Position numbers and translations under genes: made by a program. Of a stretch of 64,000 nucleotides of DNA, positions 9,876-18,373 are shown in pieces. Source of the DNA: Bacteroidales bacterium. Its GTDB lineage: Bacteria; Bacteroidota; Bacteroidia; Bacteroidales; JAADJA01. Position 1 is the stretch's first letter. Each line of letters starts with the position of its first letter. The stretch is taken from positions 1-64,000 of the forward strand of contig JAIOZL010000004.1 of assembly GCA_021740645.1 (NCBI GenBank), in the 5' to 3' direction. Under the pieces are notes generated by a model. It was not told the DNA's origin. It was given only the letters and a program-made list of their open reading frames with translations, and did no database searches.

Positions 9876-10520
9876 CTATTTTTTCATCTTATTATTATCA
9901 GGCAGAAGAATTGCATTGTGCTCGCCCGCGCAATCCACTTTTGTACATTGTGTCCAGCAAAACATCCCCCCTGTAGCAAAACCACCTTCATCAATTTCTT
10001 CCACACATATTTCTTTACAACTCAGGCATTCAACGGGTTTTTGTTGTGAGGCAATGACCATGTTTTCCTGGGAGCTGCCGGCACGAATATCATTCATATC
10101 AGAATCTTTCATTGTTAGCTTCGTTACCTGGCCATTTTTTATAACAGCATATAAAGTATTCCCTGCCTCCGTTTTGTAAATAGAATTGTCACCTTCTTGT
10201 AGTTTTTGTGTGATAAGTATTGTATCCATTTTAGCAATATACCTGAACGAAGCAGGTCTGTGGGCAACCCTTGTTCTTTTCCCAAAAAGTGCATCCGCTT
10301 CATCAAAAGACATCATCTGATTTTGTACACTTGCCCTGGGGGAAATTTGAACCACATGATTGTTGAAGGACTTTTTCATTTTCATGGATTCGGGGGCTTT
10401 ATTCCTGTGGTCATGAATTGTTGTTTGCGCATTAACTGGTATTATTCTCATAAACATTGTTATAAAAATAATAAGACCAGGCAACTGGCTGATCAATGTA
10501 AATATTTTAAAAGTTTTCAT
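9876..10520 (-). CDS. Exported protein with Cys-rich C-terminus, unknown function
   Basis: This 214-residue protein has a signal peptide (about 1-32, cleavage after VNAQ). A basic linker leads to a central domain containing MSFDEADALFGKRTR and a short beta-rich repeat around YIAKMDTILITQKLQEG. The C-terminal tail has nine cysteines grouped as CLSCKEIC, FCWTQC and DCAG, and ends in basic NNKMKK. Because it is exported, the cysteines may form disulfides or bind a metal. I do not recognise the family. It is transcribed against its neighbours, with no partner gene. Confidence 0.55.
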   Translation of the reverse strand: MKTFKIFTLISQLPGLIIFITMFMRIIPVNAQTTIHDHRNKAPESMKMKKSFNNHVVQISPRASVQNQMMSFDEADALFGKRTRVAHRPASFRYIAKMDTILITQKLQEGDNSIYKTEAGNTLYAVIKNGQVTKLTMKDSDMNDIRAGSSQENMVIASQQKPVECLSCKEICVEEIDEGGFATGGMFCWTQCTKVDCAGEHNAILLPDNNKMKK

Positions 10521-11186
10521 TATAAATGATTAAAATGACCGGTTTTACTCACACTTGAATTTTGTAAGGGCTAAGTAGATAACAATCATTTGGTTTTTAT
10601 AGTCAGAATATCCCGACCTTAACAGTTCTTTAACAGGAATTATTAAAGCCTGGAAAATTACTTTTATGGGGATGGCAATTTCAAGGGGTATCTGGGGATT
10701 AATGAGAGCAATTTTTTCACCTGAAGGGAAATTATTTTTTGTTGGTGATTTTGCCAGAATTTGTCTTCTATTTCTTTGAATAATTTTCTGAACTCCTGAA
10801 GATCTTTGATGTTATACAGGGTTGGTTCATGTTATAAAAACAGGATAATCCAGTAAATATAATGCAGGCTCAACCCCATTTGAATCAGTATCAGTACCAT
10901 TTGAATATGTAAAACCTGTTTATGATAACATAGGTGCATCACTCGAACCGGTAGGGTTAAAACAGGATTAAAAACGGATTAGAATAGCACGCAGTGAAAT
11001 TGCGGACATACTATCCCAATAAATAATATAACAATAAAATAAAAAGCTTATGTGCTGGTTTTGAGCAACCTGGAAAAATAATTAAAACAAATGTATATTT
11101 TACTTGACATTTTGTATACTTTATTTATCTTTGTGTCGTCTTTTAATTACAAATAGTATATTAATTCATACAAAAATCATAAAATC
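10521..11186. other. 666-bp intergenic region with possible gene remnants
   Basis: No complete gene is visible. On the minus strand, 10545-10811 is open for 88 codons and contains SGEKIALINPQIPLEIAIP and ends YLALTKFKCE. It has no usual start codon, so it could be a decayed gene end. On the plus strand a shorter open stretch ends near 10970 (TPFESVSVPFEYVKPVYDN). The right end carries a strong promoter, listed separately. Confidence 0.4.
11104..11133 (+). promoter_or_regulatory. Bacteroidota promoter of membrane-protein/XRE operon
   Basis: TTGACA at 11104-11109 and TATCTTTG at 11126-11133 match the -33 and -7 elements, with 19 bp between the TTG and the -7 box. The start codon of the first gene is 53 bp downstream, leaving a short leader in which an autoregulatory operator could lie. 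Confidence 0.7.
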
Positions 11187-11633
11187 ATGTCATACAACGA
11201 AAAAGAAAATTATATAAACATTTTTAGCGGATTGATTATCACAGCGATCTTTGCCTGGATCGTTTACCAAAAGCATCTCACCGAAAATATGGACCTGACC
11301 AGCGATTTTAAAACCTGGGGGGTATTATTCCTGATATTTATGGGTGTCTCTATAGTAGCGCGGATCATTATCTACATCATCTTTCATATAATAAATGCGA
11401 TAGCTACAAGGGAGCAGGATATTCCGATTTCTGATGAAAGGGACAAACTGATCAAGTTAAAGGGCACCCGAAATGCACATTATGCCTTTACCTCCAGTTT
11501 TATTTGCGCTTTTATATTACTAGCCATTGGAATGCCGGTTTATGGAATGTTCATCGCATTTATTGTAAGTGGAATCCTTTCTGAAATTGTAGACAATGGT
11601 TCTCAAATTTATTATCAACGGAAAGGAGTTTAG
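11187..11633 (+). CDS. Four-helix membrane protein (DUF2178-like) paired with XRE regulator
   Basis: This 148-residue integral membrane protein has four predicted TM helices, near residues 10-27, 45-72, 93-112 and 115-133. The charged loop REQDIPISDERDKLIKLKG between TM2 and TM3 is probably cytoplasmic. ISDERD is typical of small DUF2178-type proteins that are co-transcribed with a short XRE regulator. The stop codon lies 1 bp before the ATG of that regulator, so the two are almost certainly translated together. Known pairs of this layout are thought to be self-regulating membrane-stress units; the signal here is unknown. Confidence 0.65.
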   Translation: MSYNEKENYINIFSGLIITAIFAWIVYQKHLTENMDLTSDFKTWGVLFLIFMGVSIVARIIIYIIFHIINAIATREQDIPISDERDKLIKLKGTRNAHYAFTSSFICAFILLAIGMPVYGMFIAFIVSGILSEIVDNGSQIYYQRKGV

Positions 11634-11634
11634 G

Positions 11635-11874
11635 ATGGAAAGTCCTGTACAAAATAACATCAGGAGATTACGCTTTAATGCCGATGAAATGACCCAACAA
11701 AAACTGGCTGATGAAGTAGGTGCATCGCGTCAGACCATCGTAGCTATTGAAAAAGGGAAATATTCTCCCTCACTGGTATTGGCATTTAGAATTGCCCATG
11801 TGTTTCAATGCCCGCTTGAGGAAGTTTTTATTTATGATCCTTTTGAAGATAAGTTTAAAAAGAAATCCACATAG
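11635..11874 (+). CDS. XRE/Cro-family helix-turn-helix regulator
   Basis: This is a 79-residue DNA-binding protein. The helix-turn-helix runs from QQKLADEVGASRQTI into VAIEKGKYSPSLVLA, followed by FRIAHVFQCPLEEVF, which is characteristic of short YozG-type regulators. I chose the ATG at 11635 over an upstream in-frame start inside the previous gene: a strong ribosome-binding site (GGAAAGGAG) sits just before it and the length then fits the family. It probably represses its own operon from the promoter at 11104-11133. Its membrane partner may control its activity. Confidence 0.85.
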   Translation: MESPVQNNIRRLRFNADEMTQQKLADEVGASRQTIVAIEKGKYSPSLVLAFRIAHVFQCPLEEVFIYDPFEDKFKKKST

Positions 11875-11905
11875 TTGTATCAAATATGCGTGATAAGAGT
11901 CTTAC

Positions 11906-12595
11906 ATGAAATTTTATAAAAAAAATTATCCCATGAAAAAAATTATCAATTTTGGGGAAGAGGTTACAGGCTATGACATTCCTGTTTTAAATGAACGTGA
12001 AATCAGGGCAGCTGCCGGAATCCTTTTTTTATTTATGTTTATTGCAATTCTAACGGTTATTTTTAATCAGGACTTTCTCCTGTTGAAATATGCAGTAGTC
12101 ATTTTTCTTTCTGATATCCTGATCCGTGTTTTTGTCAATCCAAAATATGCTCCTACACTAATTATCGGCCGGTTAATTGTTAGAAATCAAACTCCCGAAT
12201 ATGTGGGCGCACGGCAAAAGAAGTTTGCATGGAAAATTGGAATAATCCTGGCAGGCACTATGTTTATATTAATAAATATTATGAACACTTATAGTGCAAT
12301 CACAGGTTTAATCTGTTTCGTTTGCCTGATATTTCTATTCTTTGAATCCGCATTTGGAATTTGTCTGGGCTGCAAATTCTATCCTTTATTTTTCAAACAA
12401 AAAGCTCAATATTGCCCTGGTGAAATATGCGATGTAAAGTCAAGACAAGAAATTCAGAAAACCCACTGGACGCAGGTATTAATAGTTTTTGGGTTTTTTG
12501 CTTTTATCTTTATTACCATAGTTCTGTTTAACGATTTTTTCCTACAACAACCAACTGACTTGTTTAATCCGGGACAGACATTACCAACCAATTAA
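11906..12595 (+). CDS. DUF4395 integral membrane protein
   Basis: This protein of about 229 residues has DUF4395 features: an opening FGEEVTGYDIPVLNEREIRA, TM helices near 38-55, 63-80, 112-130, 135-155 and 190-210, and FVNPKYAPTLIIGR in the first half. Cysteine motifs GICLGC and CPGEIC in the C-terminal half suggest redox or sulfur chemistry at the membrane; DUF4395 proteins occur near rhodanese or thioredoxin genes elsewhere. An in-frame ATG at 11933 (MKKIINFGEE) matches the usual family N-terminus and may be the real start. It sits 10 bp before the C_GCAxxG_C_C gene, which suggests a shared task. Confidence 0.75.
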   Translation: MKFYKKNYPMKKIINFGEEVTGYDIPVLNEREIRAAAGILFLFMFIAILTVIFNQDFLLLKYAVVIFLSDILIRVFVNPKYAPTLIIGRLIVRNQTPEYVGARQKKFAWKIGIILAGTMFILINIMNTYSAITGLICFVCLIFLFFESAFGICLGCKFYPLFFKQKAQYCPGEICDVKSRQEIQKTHWTQVLIVFGFFAFIFITIVLFNDFFLQQPTDLFNPGQTLPTN

Positions 12596-12605
12596 AATAT
12601 CAACC

Positions 12606-13439
12606 ATGAATTTTATTCAAAAAAAAAGAACAAAGCTAAAAGCCAAAAGAACATTCGTAAAGCAAGGGACATGCTCCAGTACTTTTTTTCACATTCTAAA
12701 CAAAGAATTTGGGCACCCAAAAGAAGAAGAAGAACGTGCTATTGACCCCCTGGCTGGGGGCATATTGCAGCAAGGTTACCAATGTGGTATGCTCTGGGGC
12801 ACAACAATGGCCATTGGCGCTGAATCCTATCGGAGAAGCGAAAATCAGAGTCAGTCCGTTGCACTAACAATTAAAACTACACAACAAATTATGGAATCGT
12901 TTGAAAACCGGACCAAATCCATTGAATGCGCAGAAATAACCAAAACCGATTTTAATAAGAAATGGAGCCTGGCAAAATACATGCTCTCGGGGAAGTTCGT
13001 TTCATGCTTTTCTCTTGCAGGAAAATGGGCTCCTGAAGCTTTACATACTGCCAGGGAAGGATTGTTCATTAATCCTACTCCATCAGGACCATTAACTAGT
13101 TGTGCTTCGGAAGCTGTAAAAAAAATGGGTGGCACTGAAGAAGAAATGGCAATGGTTGCCGGGTTTGCCGGTGGAATGGGATTAAGTGGCAATGCTTGTG
13201 GTGCTTTAGCAGCAGCCATTTGGAAAACCATTAATAATTTGATAAAAAAAGAAAACTGGAAATACACTTTGAACGATCCGGTTACAAATAAAATCATGAA
13301 AAAATTCTACGAGACCACTGACTATAAAATTGAATGTCATGAAATATGTGGCAAGCGTTTTAAATCCATAGAAGAACACACCGAATTTATAAATACTGGG
13401 GGCTGTGCAAAGTTAATTGAGGCCCTTGCTCAATTTTGA
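12606..13439 (+). CDS. C_GCAxxG_C_C family redox protein with two modules
   Basis: This 277-residue cytosolic protein contains two copies of the C_GCAxxG_C_C pattern. In the first half TCSSTFF precedes GYQCGMLWGTTMAIG, then SIECAE and VSCFSL. In the second half TSCASEAV precedes GGMGLSGNACGALAAAIW, then ECHEIC and GGCAK. Proteins of this family are presumed to bind a metal or redox cofactor through these cysteines; the reaction is not established. The first module is more divergent (GMLWGTT in place of GALAAAI). It is probably the last gene of the operon starting at 11187. Confidence 0.8.
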   Translation: MNFIQKKRTKLKAKRTFVKQGTCSSTFFHILNKEFGHPKEEEERAIDPLAGGILQQGYQCGMLWGTTMAIGAESYRRSENQSQSVALTIKTTQQIMESFENRTKSIECAEITKTDFNKKWSLAKYMLSGKFVSCFSLAGKWAPEALHTAREGLFINPTPSGPLTSCASEAVKKMGGTEEEMAMVAGFAGGMGLSGNACGALAAAIWKTINNLIKKENWKYTLNDPVTNKIMKKFYETTDYKIECHEICGKRFKSIEEHTEFINTGGCAKLIEALAQF

Positions 13440-13525
13440 TTCGATTCTTTCCTTGATTTTCGATCTAATATTTCTTACCTTTAGACCTCAAACAAAACAT
13501 GTTAACCATATAAAAATTAGAGGTT

Positions 13526-14758
13526 ATGAAAAAACTTTTTATCATTTTTCTATTGGCAGGAATTTACATTTCGGCATCCTTTTCACAAAGCATATGGCAA
13601 CTTAACAATTCTCCGATCACGGAAAGTTTTATTTCTGTAAGCTTTTCTTCGTTTGAAAAGGGAGGTATTGTTTCTGAAGAGGGCTCCCTTCTTTTAACAT
13701 CAGATGGTGGAAGCAACTGGCAGGATTACTCTTTCCCGGAATATCACTTTAGTTGTTTACATTTTTCGGATGACGATCATGGGTGTATCGTGGGATGGCA
13801 GGAGTCACCAGTTGACAGCTCTTTGATCCTACTTACTTCCGATGGTGGTTTTAGTTGGTCAGTTATCGATCATCCCTGTGTTAACCGGTTTTATGATGTA
13901 TTTTTTATCAATAATAATATAGGTTGGGCCGTTGGTTCAAAAGATGCCTGGAATCTGAATTGTTGCTTTTATACCAGTGATGGAGGCCTCACCTGGGATT
14001 ACCAACCGAGCATTTCTGTTGTAGAAGGTCAACTATTCGGTGTCCATTTCAGGGATGAAGACCTTGGATCTGCCTGTGGTGCTGATGGCTCATTTTTTAT
14101 TACCAACAATGGAGGAACTACAAGTTGGGCTATGGGAATTGCAATGCCATTAGTAAACCTAAATGATATTTTTAATTTCAATTTGCTCAATGGTTGTATT
14201 GTTGGCGACCAGGGAACTATTCTGTATACCATTAATAACTGGTACCAGTTTATCGATCAGGTATCAGGAACCAATGAGGACTTTAAGGGTGTATCAGGAA
14301 ATCCGCCCACGAATGAGTTATGGGCAGTTGGTAACAATGGCACTATACTTTATTCACCCAATTACCTTTTGGGCTGGGCATCACAACCCTCAGGAACATC
14401 AGAAAACTTAAATGATGTATGTATGTTAAGCGGAAGTGAAGGTTGGGCTGTTGGTGCCAATGGAACTATACTGCACTTCACAAATGAAGTGGGAATAACC
14501 GAATTACTTGCTTTAGATAAAACAACTTTAATCCCAAATCCGGCCACAGATAAAATACAAATCCAATTTCCCCAACTCTTAAATTTTATTTCACTAACAA
14601 TTACAGATTTATATGGAAAAATAGTTCTTTTCAGATGGGAGGACAAACCTTGTAAAACTTATGAGCTTGATGTGTCAAAATTAAATACCGGAGTCTATTT
14701 ATTAAAGCTGGAAACTGAATTCGGGACAACTATTAAACAGGCAGTAATTAAAAAATAA
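13526..14758 (+). CDS. T9SS-secreted YCF48-like beta-propeller protein
   Basis: This 410-residue protein has a signal peptide (1-20, ending ASFSQ). Beta-propeller repeats with the recurring pattern L.TSDGG..W and GWAVG..GTIL are visible near residues 50, 95, 150, 190, 265 and 305. The C-terminal sorting domain (about 330-410) opens with IPNPATDKI and ends LNTGVYLLKLETEFG...VIKK, the type A tail recognised by the type IX secretion system. YCF48-type propellers aid photosystem assembly in phototrophs; in secreted Bacteroidota proteins the fold is probably only structural or adhesive. The gene has its own leader and no clear operon partner. Confidence 0.82.
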   Translation: MKKLFIIFLLAGIYISASFSQSIWQLNNSPITESFISVSFSSFEKGGIVSEEGSLLLTSDGGSNWQDYSFPEYHFSCLHFSDDDHGCIVGWQESPVDSSLILLTSDGGFSWSVIDHPCVNRFYDVFFINNNIGWAVGSKDAWNLNCCFYTSDGGLTWDYQPSISVVEGQLFGVHFRDEDLGSACGADGSFFITNNGGTTSWAMGIAMPLVNLNDIFNFNLLNGCIVGDQGTILYTINNWYQFIDQVSGTNEDFKGVSGNPPTNELWAVGNNGTILYSPNYLLGWASQPSGTSENLNDVCMLSGSEGWAVGANGTILHFTNEVGITELLALDKTTLIPNPATDKIQIQFPQLLNFISLTITDLYGKIVLFRWEDKPCKTYELDVSKLNTGVYLLKLETEFGTTIKQAVIKK

Positions 14759-14800
14759 AAAACATATTCCCGGGTAATTAAATAATATATCCAGTACAAT

Positions 14801-14833
14801 TTTGCCATCAACCTTTAATTACCCCTATCTTTA
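14801..14833 (+). promoter_or_regulatory. Likely promoter of DUF418 gene
   Basis: TTTG at 14801-14804 and TATCTTTA at 14826-14833 resemble the -33 and -7 elements, with a 21-bp spacer and one mismatch at the last -7 base. The start codon is 21 bp downstream. Confidence 0.45.
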
Positions 14834-14854
14834 CCCTTTAATTTTTTACCGGAA

Positions 14855-16027
14855 ATGAAAGGGTCTATAACCCCTATAAAAAGCACAGATCGGATTTTAT
14901 CATTAGATATTTTGCGAGGGATTGCTTTGTTAGGGATAGCTCTTGTAAACGTACTCGGATTTAATGCCTCTTTTTTTAATTTTGGTGGGTTTTATAACAA
15001 TTTAACCGATCCTTTCCAGCTAAACTTCTATCAAATATATATCAGTCTTACAGCGGATAAATTCATCTTTTTATATAGTTTTCTCTTCGGTTATGGGTTT
15101 GCATTGCTTTACCAAAAGTATGGTTCAAATGGGAAAAAGTTCACACAATTCTATTTACGAAGGCTGTTTTATCTTGCCCTATTTGGTATTTTTCACATCC
15201 TCTTCTTGTGGGCCGGAGACATCTTATTTCTATATGCTGTTGCTGGTATAATTTTATTTTCCCTTCGAAGGGTTAATTCAAAGTTACTTGCACCTATTGG
15301 ATTCTTCTTATATTTTTTTATCAGCTTTTGGTTGATTTTGGCAATATGGATACCGCTGCCGGATGGCCTTTCATCCACGTGCACCACATGCCTTGAAAAT
15401 GCTAGGCAAGTTTATTCCAACAGCAATTATCTTGAAATCCTTAAATTGCGACTCTATGAATATTATTCTTTTAGATACATCAATCTGTTATATTACCTGC
15501 CCAAAGTCATGGGTATTTTTATCTTTGGGTACCTGGCATCAAGAAACAAATTGCATGAGAAAGTTTCACAAAATCGCTTAAAAGGGTTAATAGTTTTAGC
15601 GGCCGTTTCTTGTCTGGCAGCTGTTTTGTATTTCTTCTATGAAACGATGGTATTTAATTTACTTTCTAAAAACAGCCCCTTTCTCAATGCAACATATATG
15701 GGAGCCTATGAGCTAATGAATCTTTTTTTAGCTTCATCTTACATTTTGATAATTTTTCATTTTGTCTCATTTGGTGGAGCGCTATTAGCTCCCTTCGCTT
15801 ATGCCGGACGGATGTCACTGACTAATTATATCATGCAATCTATATTGTTCTCTATCATTTTTTATGGGTGGGGTTTTGGTCAGTTCGGATCACAGAAACC
15901 ATACGATCTTATGGGGTATGCTTTGGGTATAGTAATTATACAGATGATCCTCAGTTACTTTTGGCTAAAATACCATAAACAAGGGCCATTGGAATGGATG
16001 TGGCGAAAGTTAGCTTATAGGCATTAA
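14855..16027 (+). CDS. DUF418 family polytopic membrane protein
   Basis: This 390-residue inner-membrane protein has about ten TM helices. The opening RILSLDILRGIALLGI is shared by DUF418 and the related acyltransferase-like DUF1624 proteins. The C-terminal DUF418 region has AGRMSLTNYIMQSILF and ends at WLKYHKQGPLEWMWR. Family members are poorly understood; an acyl- or acetyl-transfer role at the membrane has been proposed by analogy. The gene appears monocistronic. Confidence 0.85.
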   Translation: MKGSITPIKSTDRILSLDILRGIALLGIALVNVLGFNASFFNFGGFYNNLTDPFQLNFYQIYISLTADKFIFLYSFLFGYGFALLYQKYGSNGKKFTQFYLRRLFYLALFGIFHILFLWAGDILFLYAVAGIILFSLRRVNSKLLAPIGFFLYFFISFWLILAIWIPLPDGLSSTCTTCLENARQVYSNSNYLEILKLRLYEYYSFRYINLLYYLPKVMGIFIFGYLASRNKLHEKVSQNRLKGLIVLAAVSCLAAVLYFFYETMVFNLLSKNSPFLNATYMGAYELMNLFLASSYILIIFHFVSFGGALLAPFAYAGRMSLTNYIMQSILFSIIFYGWGFGQFGSQKPYDLMGYALGIVIIQMILSYFWLKYHKQGPLEWMWRKLAYRH

Positions 16028-16124
16028 ATTAACCACCAGTGCTTCCCTTTAACATTTTAGATTTCACCTATTGTTTTTCATGTTAAGTTTTAAACTTTTG
16101 CCCTAATTAAATAAAAGCGACTAC

Positions 16125-16153
16125 TTTGAATTCAAACGGTTTATATACATTTG
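16125..16153 (+). promoter_or_regulatory. Promoter of amino-acid permease, long leader
   Basis: TTTG at 16125-16128 and TACATTTG at 16146-16153 form a good Bacteroidota promoter with a 17-bp spacer. The distance to the chosen ATG at 16327 implies a leader of about 165 nt. I could not fit that leader to a known riboswitch. Confidence 0.6.
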
Positions 16154-16326
16154 CAGTCAGCATAAACGGAGTAATAACTCAGTTTCAAATTTTTTACGCT
16201 TTATGTTTTCAATTGGAACAGCGGTGGTAAAAAGGGATATCAAGGAAAGTGGTTAAAAGTTAGCTTTTAATTAAAGCTTTTTCATAATTAAAACTTTCTA
16301 ATTGACTTTTGTTATCCCACCTTAAA

Positions 16327-18099
16327 ATGAAAAAACAAGTAAAAAAATTAGGAGAACTTTCCGCAACAGCAATATGCGGTAACGATATAAGTTCATCGGT
16401 CCTTTATGTATCCGCTCTTTCAATAATTTATGCAGGTAAATACGCCTGGATCACATTATTGATAGTCGCCTTTATCTTATTTCTTTTCAGAAAAATATAT
16501 GCTGAAGTTGTATGTGCATTACCATTAAACGGGGGTGCTTACAATGCCTTACTTAATACAACAAGTAAATCATTGGCTTCTTATGCTGCCACATTAACTA
16601 TTTTATCCTATATGGCAACCTCTGTTATTTCTGCTAATGAGGCCATGAGGTATCTTCATGGGTTATGGGTTTCAGAGCCAATAATACTTTCAACCGTCCT
16701 TTTATTGATCTTTTTTGCTTTGCTGGCCATTCTCGGAATCCGTGAATCCTCAAAAGTAGCCATAGGAATATTTATTTTCCATTTAACTTCAATGGTCCTT
16801 TTGATTTCGTTTGTTTGCTATTACCTGCTTTCATCAGGTTTTACCACATTATATAAAAACTGGGACTTACCTGTTGAGGGAAGTATCAGCAATGCGATAT
16901 TCCTTGGATTTGCTGCCTCAATGTTAGGTATTTCCGGCTTTGAAAGTTCAGCAAATTATGTAGAAGAGCAAGCCAGGGGGGTTTTTGTAAAAACATTAAG
17001 GAATATGTGGGTTATTGTTAGTATCATAAACCCGTTAATGGCCTTTCTTGCAATTTCAATAATTGCAATCCCTGAAATACAAGAATTACACAGCGATCCC
17101 TTATTATCTCAAATGGGGAAAATTAGCGGAGGCAACTGGTTGAGTTGGATTATTTCAATTGATGCTGTAATTGTTCTGAGCGGGGCAGTACTGACCTCAT
17201 TTGTAGGGGTCACCGGTTTGCTCGAAAGGATGGCCCTTGACCGCATTCTCCCGCCCTTTTTCCTTAAAAAAAATAAAAGAAACAGTTCCCACCGAATCAT
17301 TATCCTGTTTCTACTGATCAGTATATCTGTCCTGCTTATTACGCAGGGAAAAGTAGAAGTTCTGGCCGGTGTGTATACCATTTCTTTTCTTGCAGTCATG
17401 GGCTTGTTTGCCATCGGAAATATTCTTTTAAAAGTTAAAAGGAGTAAATTGCCCCGACAATATAAGGCAAAAAAAATATCGGTATTCGTTGCTTTAATTG
17501 GTGTAATTATCGCACTAATCGGCAACATTACAATGGAGCCTTCAGATCCTGAAATGCCATCAAACTTTACAATATTCCTTGAGTATTTTATTCCGGGAAT
17601 AATTTTTGTCACCATCATGCTAAACCGCTTAGATATATTACAGTTTCTTTTAAGCCTCCTCCGTACAGTTTTTGATCCGATTCGTGAGCTATTTCTTAAG
17701 TTGCATGTTACAATCAATCGAACCATCGACAAAATAAGCTCACAGGAATTTATATTTTTTACCAGAGGGGATAACATCAACAACCTGAACAAAGTAATTC
17801 TTTATATATTAAAAAATGAGAGTACGAAAAAACTTAGATTAGTCACCGTTATTGAAAAAGATAAAACCGATGAAAAGAAATTATTGATCAATCTTAAAAA
17901 TGATGTTGATTTTCTTAATAAAGAATACCCTGAAATTAAAATAGAGTTTGAAGTGCTAACAGGAAAATTCTCCCCGGAATTGGTCCATTCACTCTCAAAA
18001 AAATGGGGTATCCCAATAAATTTTATGTTCATTGGTTCACCTGGAGATCATTTCCCCTATCGGATCGAAGAATTAGGGGGGGTTAGATTGATAATATAA
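16327..18099 (+). CDS. APC-superfamily amino-acid permease with C-terminal soluble domain
   Basis: This protein of about 590 residues has an APC/LeuT-fold permease core of about 12 TM helices (10-450) that opens LGELSATAICGNDISSSVLY. GFAASMLGISGFESSANY in TM6 is the usual substrate-site region. The C-terminal 120 residues are cytosolic and resemble a universal-stress-protein-like domain (RLVTVIE ... NFMFIGSPGDHF). I placed the start at the ATG 16327 because the upstream in-frame TTG adds only six poorly conserved residues. It lies 275 bp before the aminomutase gene and may supply that pathway with amino acid; this is inferred from position only. Confidence 0.82.
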   Translation: MKKQVKKLGELSATAICGNDISSSVLYVSALSIIYAGKYAWITLLIVAFILFLFRKIYAEVVCALPLNGGAYNALLNTTSKSLASYAATLTILSYMATSVISANEAMRYLHGLWVSEPIILSTVLLLIFFALLAILGIRESSKVAIGIFIFHLTSMVLLISFVCYYLLSSGFTTLYKNWDLPVEGSISNAIFLGFAASMLGISGFESSANYVEEQARGVFVKTLRNMWVIVSIINPLMAFLAISIIAIPEIQELHSDPLLSQMGKISGGNWLSWIISIDAVIVLSGAVLTSFVGVTGLLERMALDRILPPFFLKKNKRNSSHRIIILFLLISISVLLITQGKVEVLAGVYTISFLAVMGLFAIGNILLKVKRSKLPRQYKAKKISVFVALIGVIIALIGNITMEPSDPEMPSNFTIFLEYFIPGIIFVTIMLNRLDILQFLLSLLRTVFDPIRELFLKLHVTINRTIDKISSQEFIFFTRGDNINNLNKVILYILKNESTKKLRLVTVIEKDKTDEKKLLINLKNDVDFLNKEYPEIKIEFEVLTGKFSPELVHSLSKKWGIPINFMFIGSPGDHFPYRIEELGGVRLII

Positions 18100-18373
18100 A
18101 CCCGTTTAAAAGAAACCAATTAGATTAAAAATTGCATTGGTTTACACCTTTTTGTATCATATATAGGTATTGTTTAAGAAGTAATAATTAAGAAATATTT
18201 TTCCCCCGCCAGGGATTCAAATTTATTATCTTTACATTTAATAAACGCTTTATTTATAAAGATTTAAATATTCATGTATTTTTTTACTGTTAAAAAATAT
18301 GCAAACATTTCAATTCTTGCTTTACTGAATAAATAAATGCTTTATTTTGCATTATAAAATAACCTATAATTTT

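Noticed and set aside
12851-13297. 148-codon frame on the minus strand inside the C_GCAxxG_C_C gene
   Set aside because: It is the reverse of a clearly coding frame whose Cys motifs fit a known family.
16154-16326. Riboswitch in the long leader of the permease gene
   Set aside because: No lysine, glycine, SAM or other known riboswitch core could be matched by eye.
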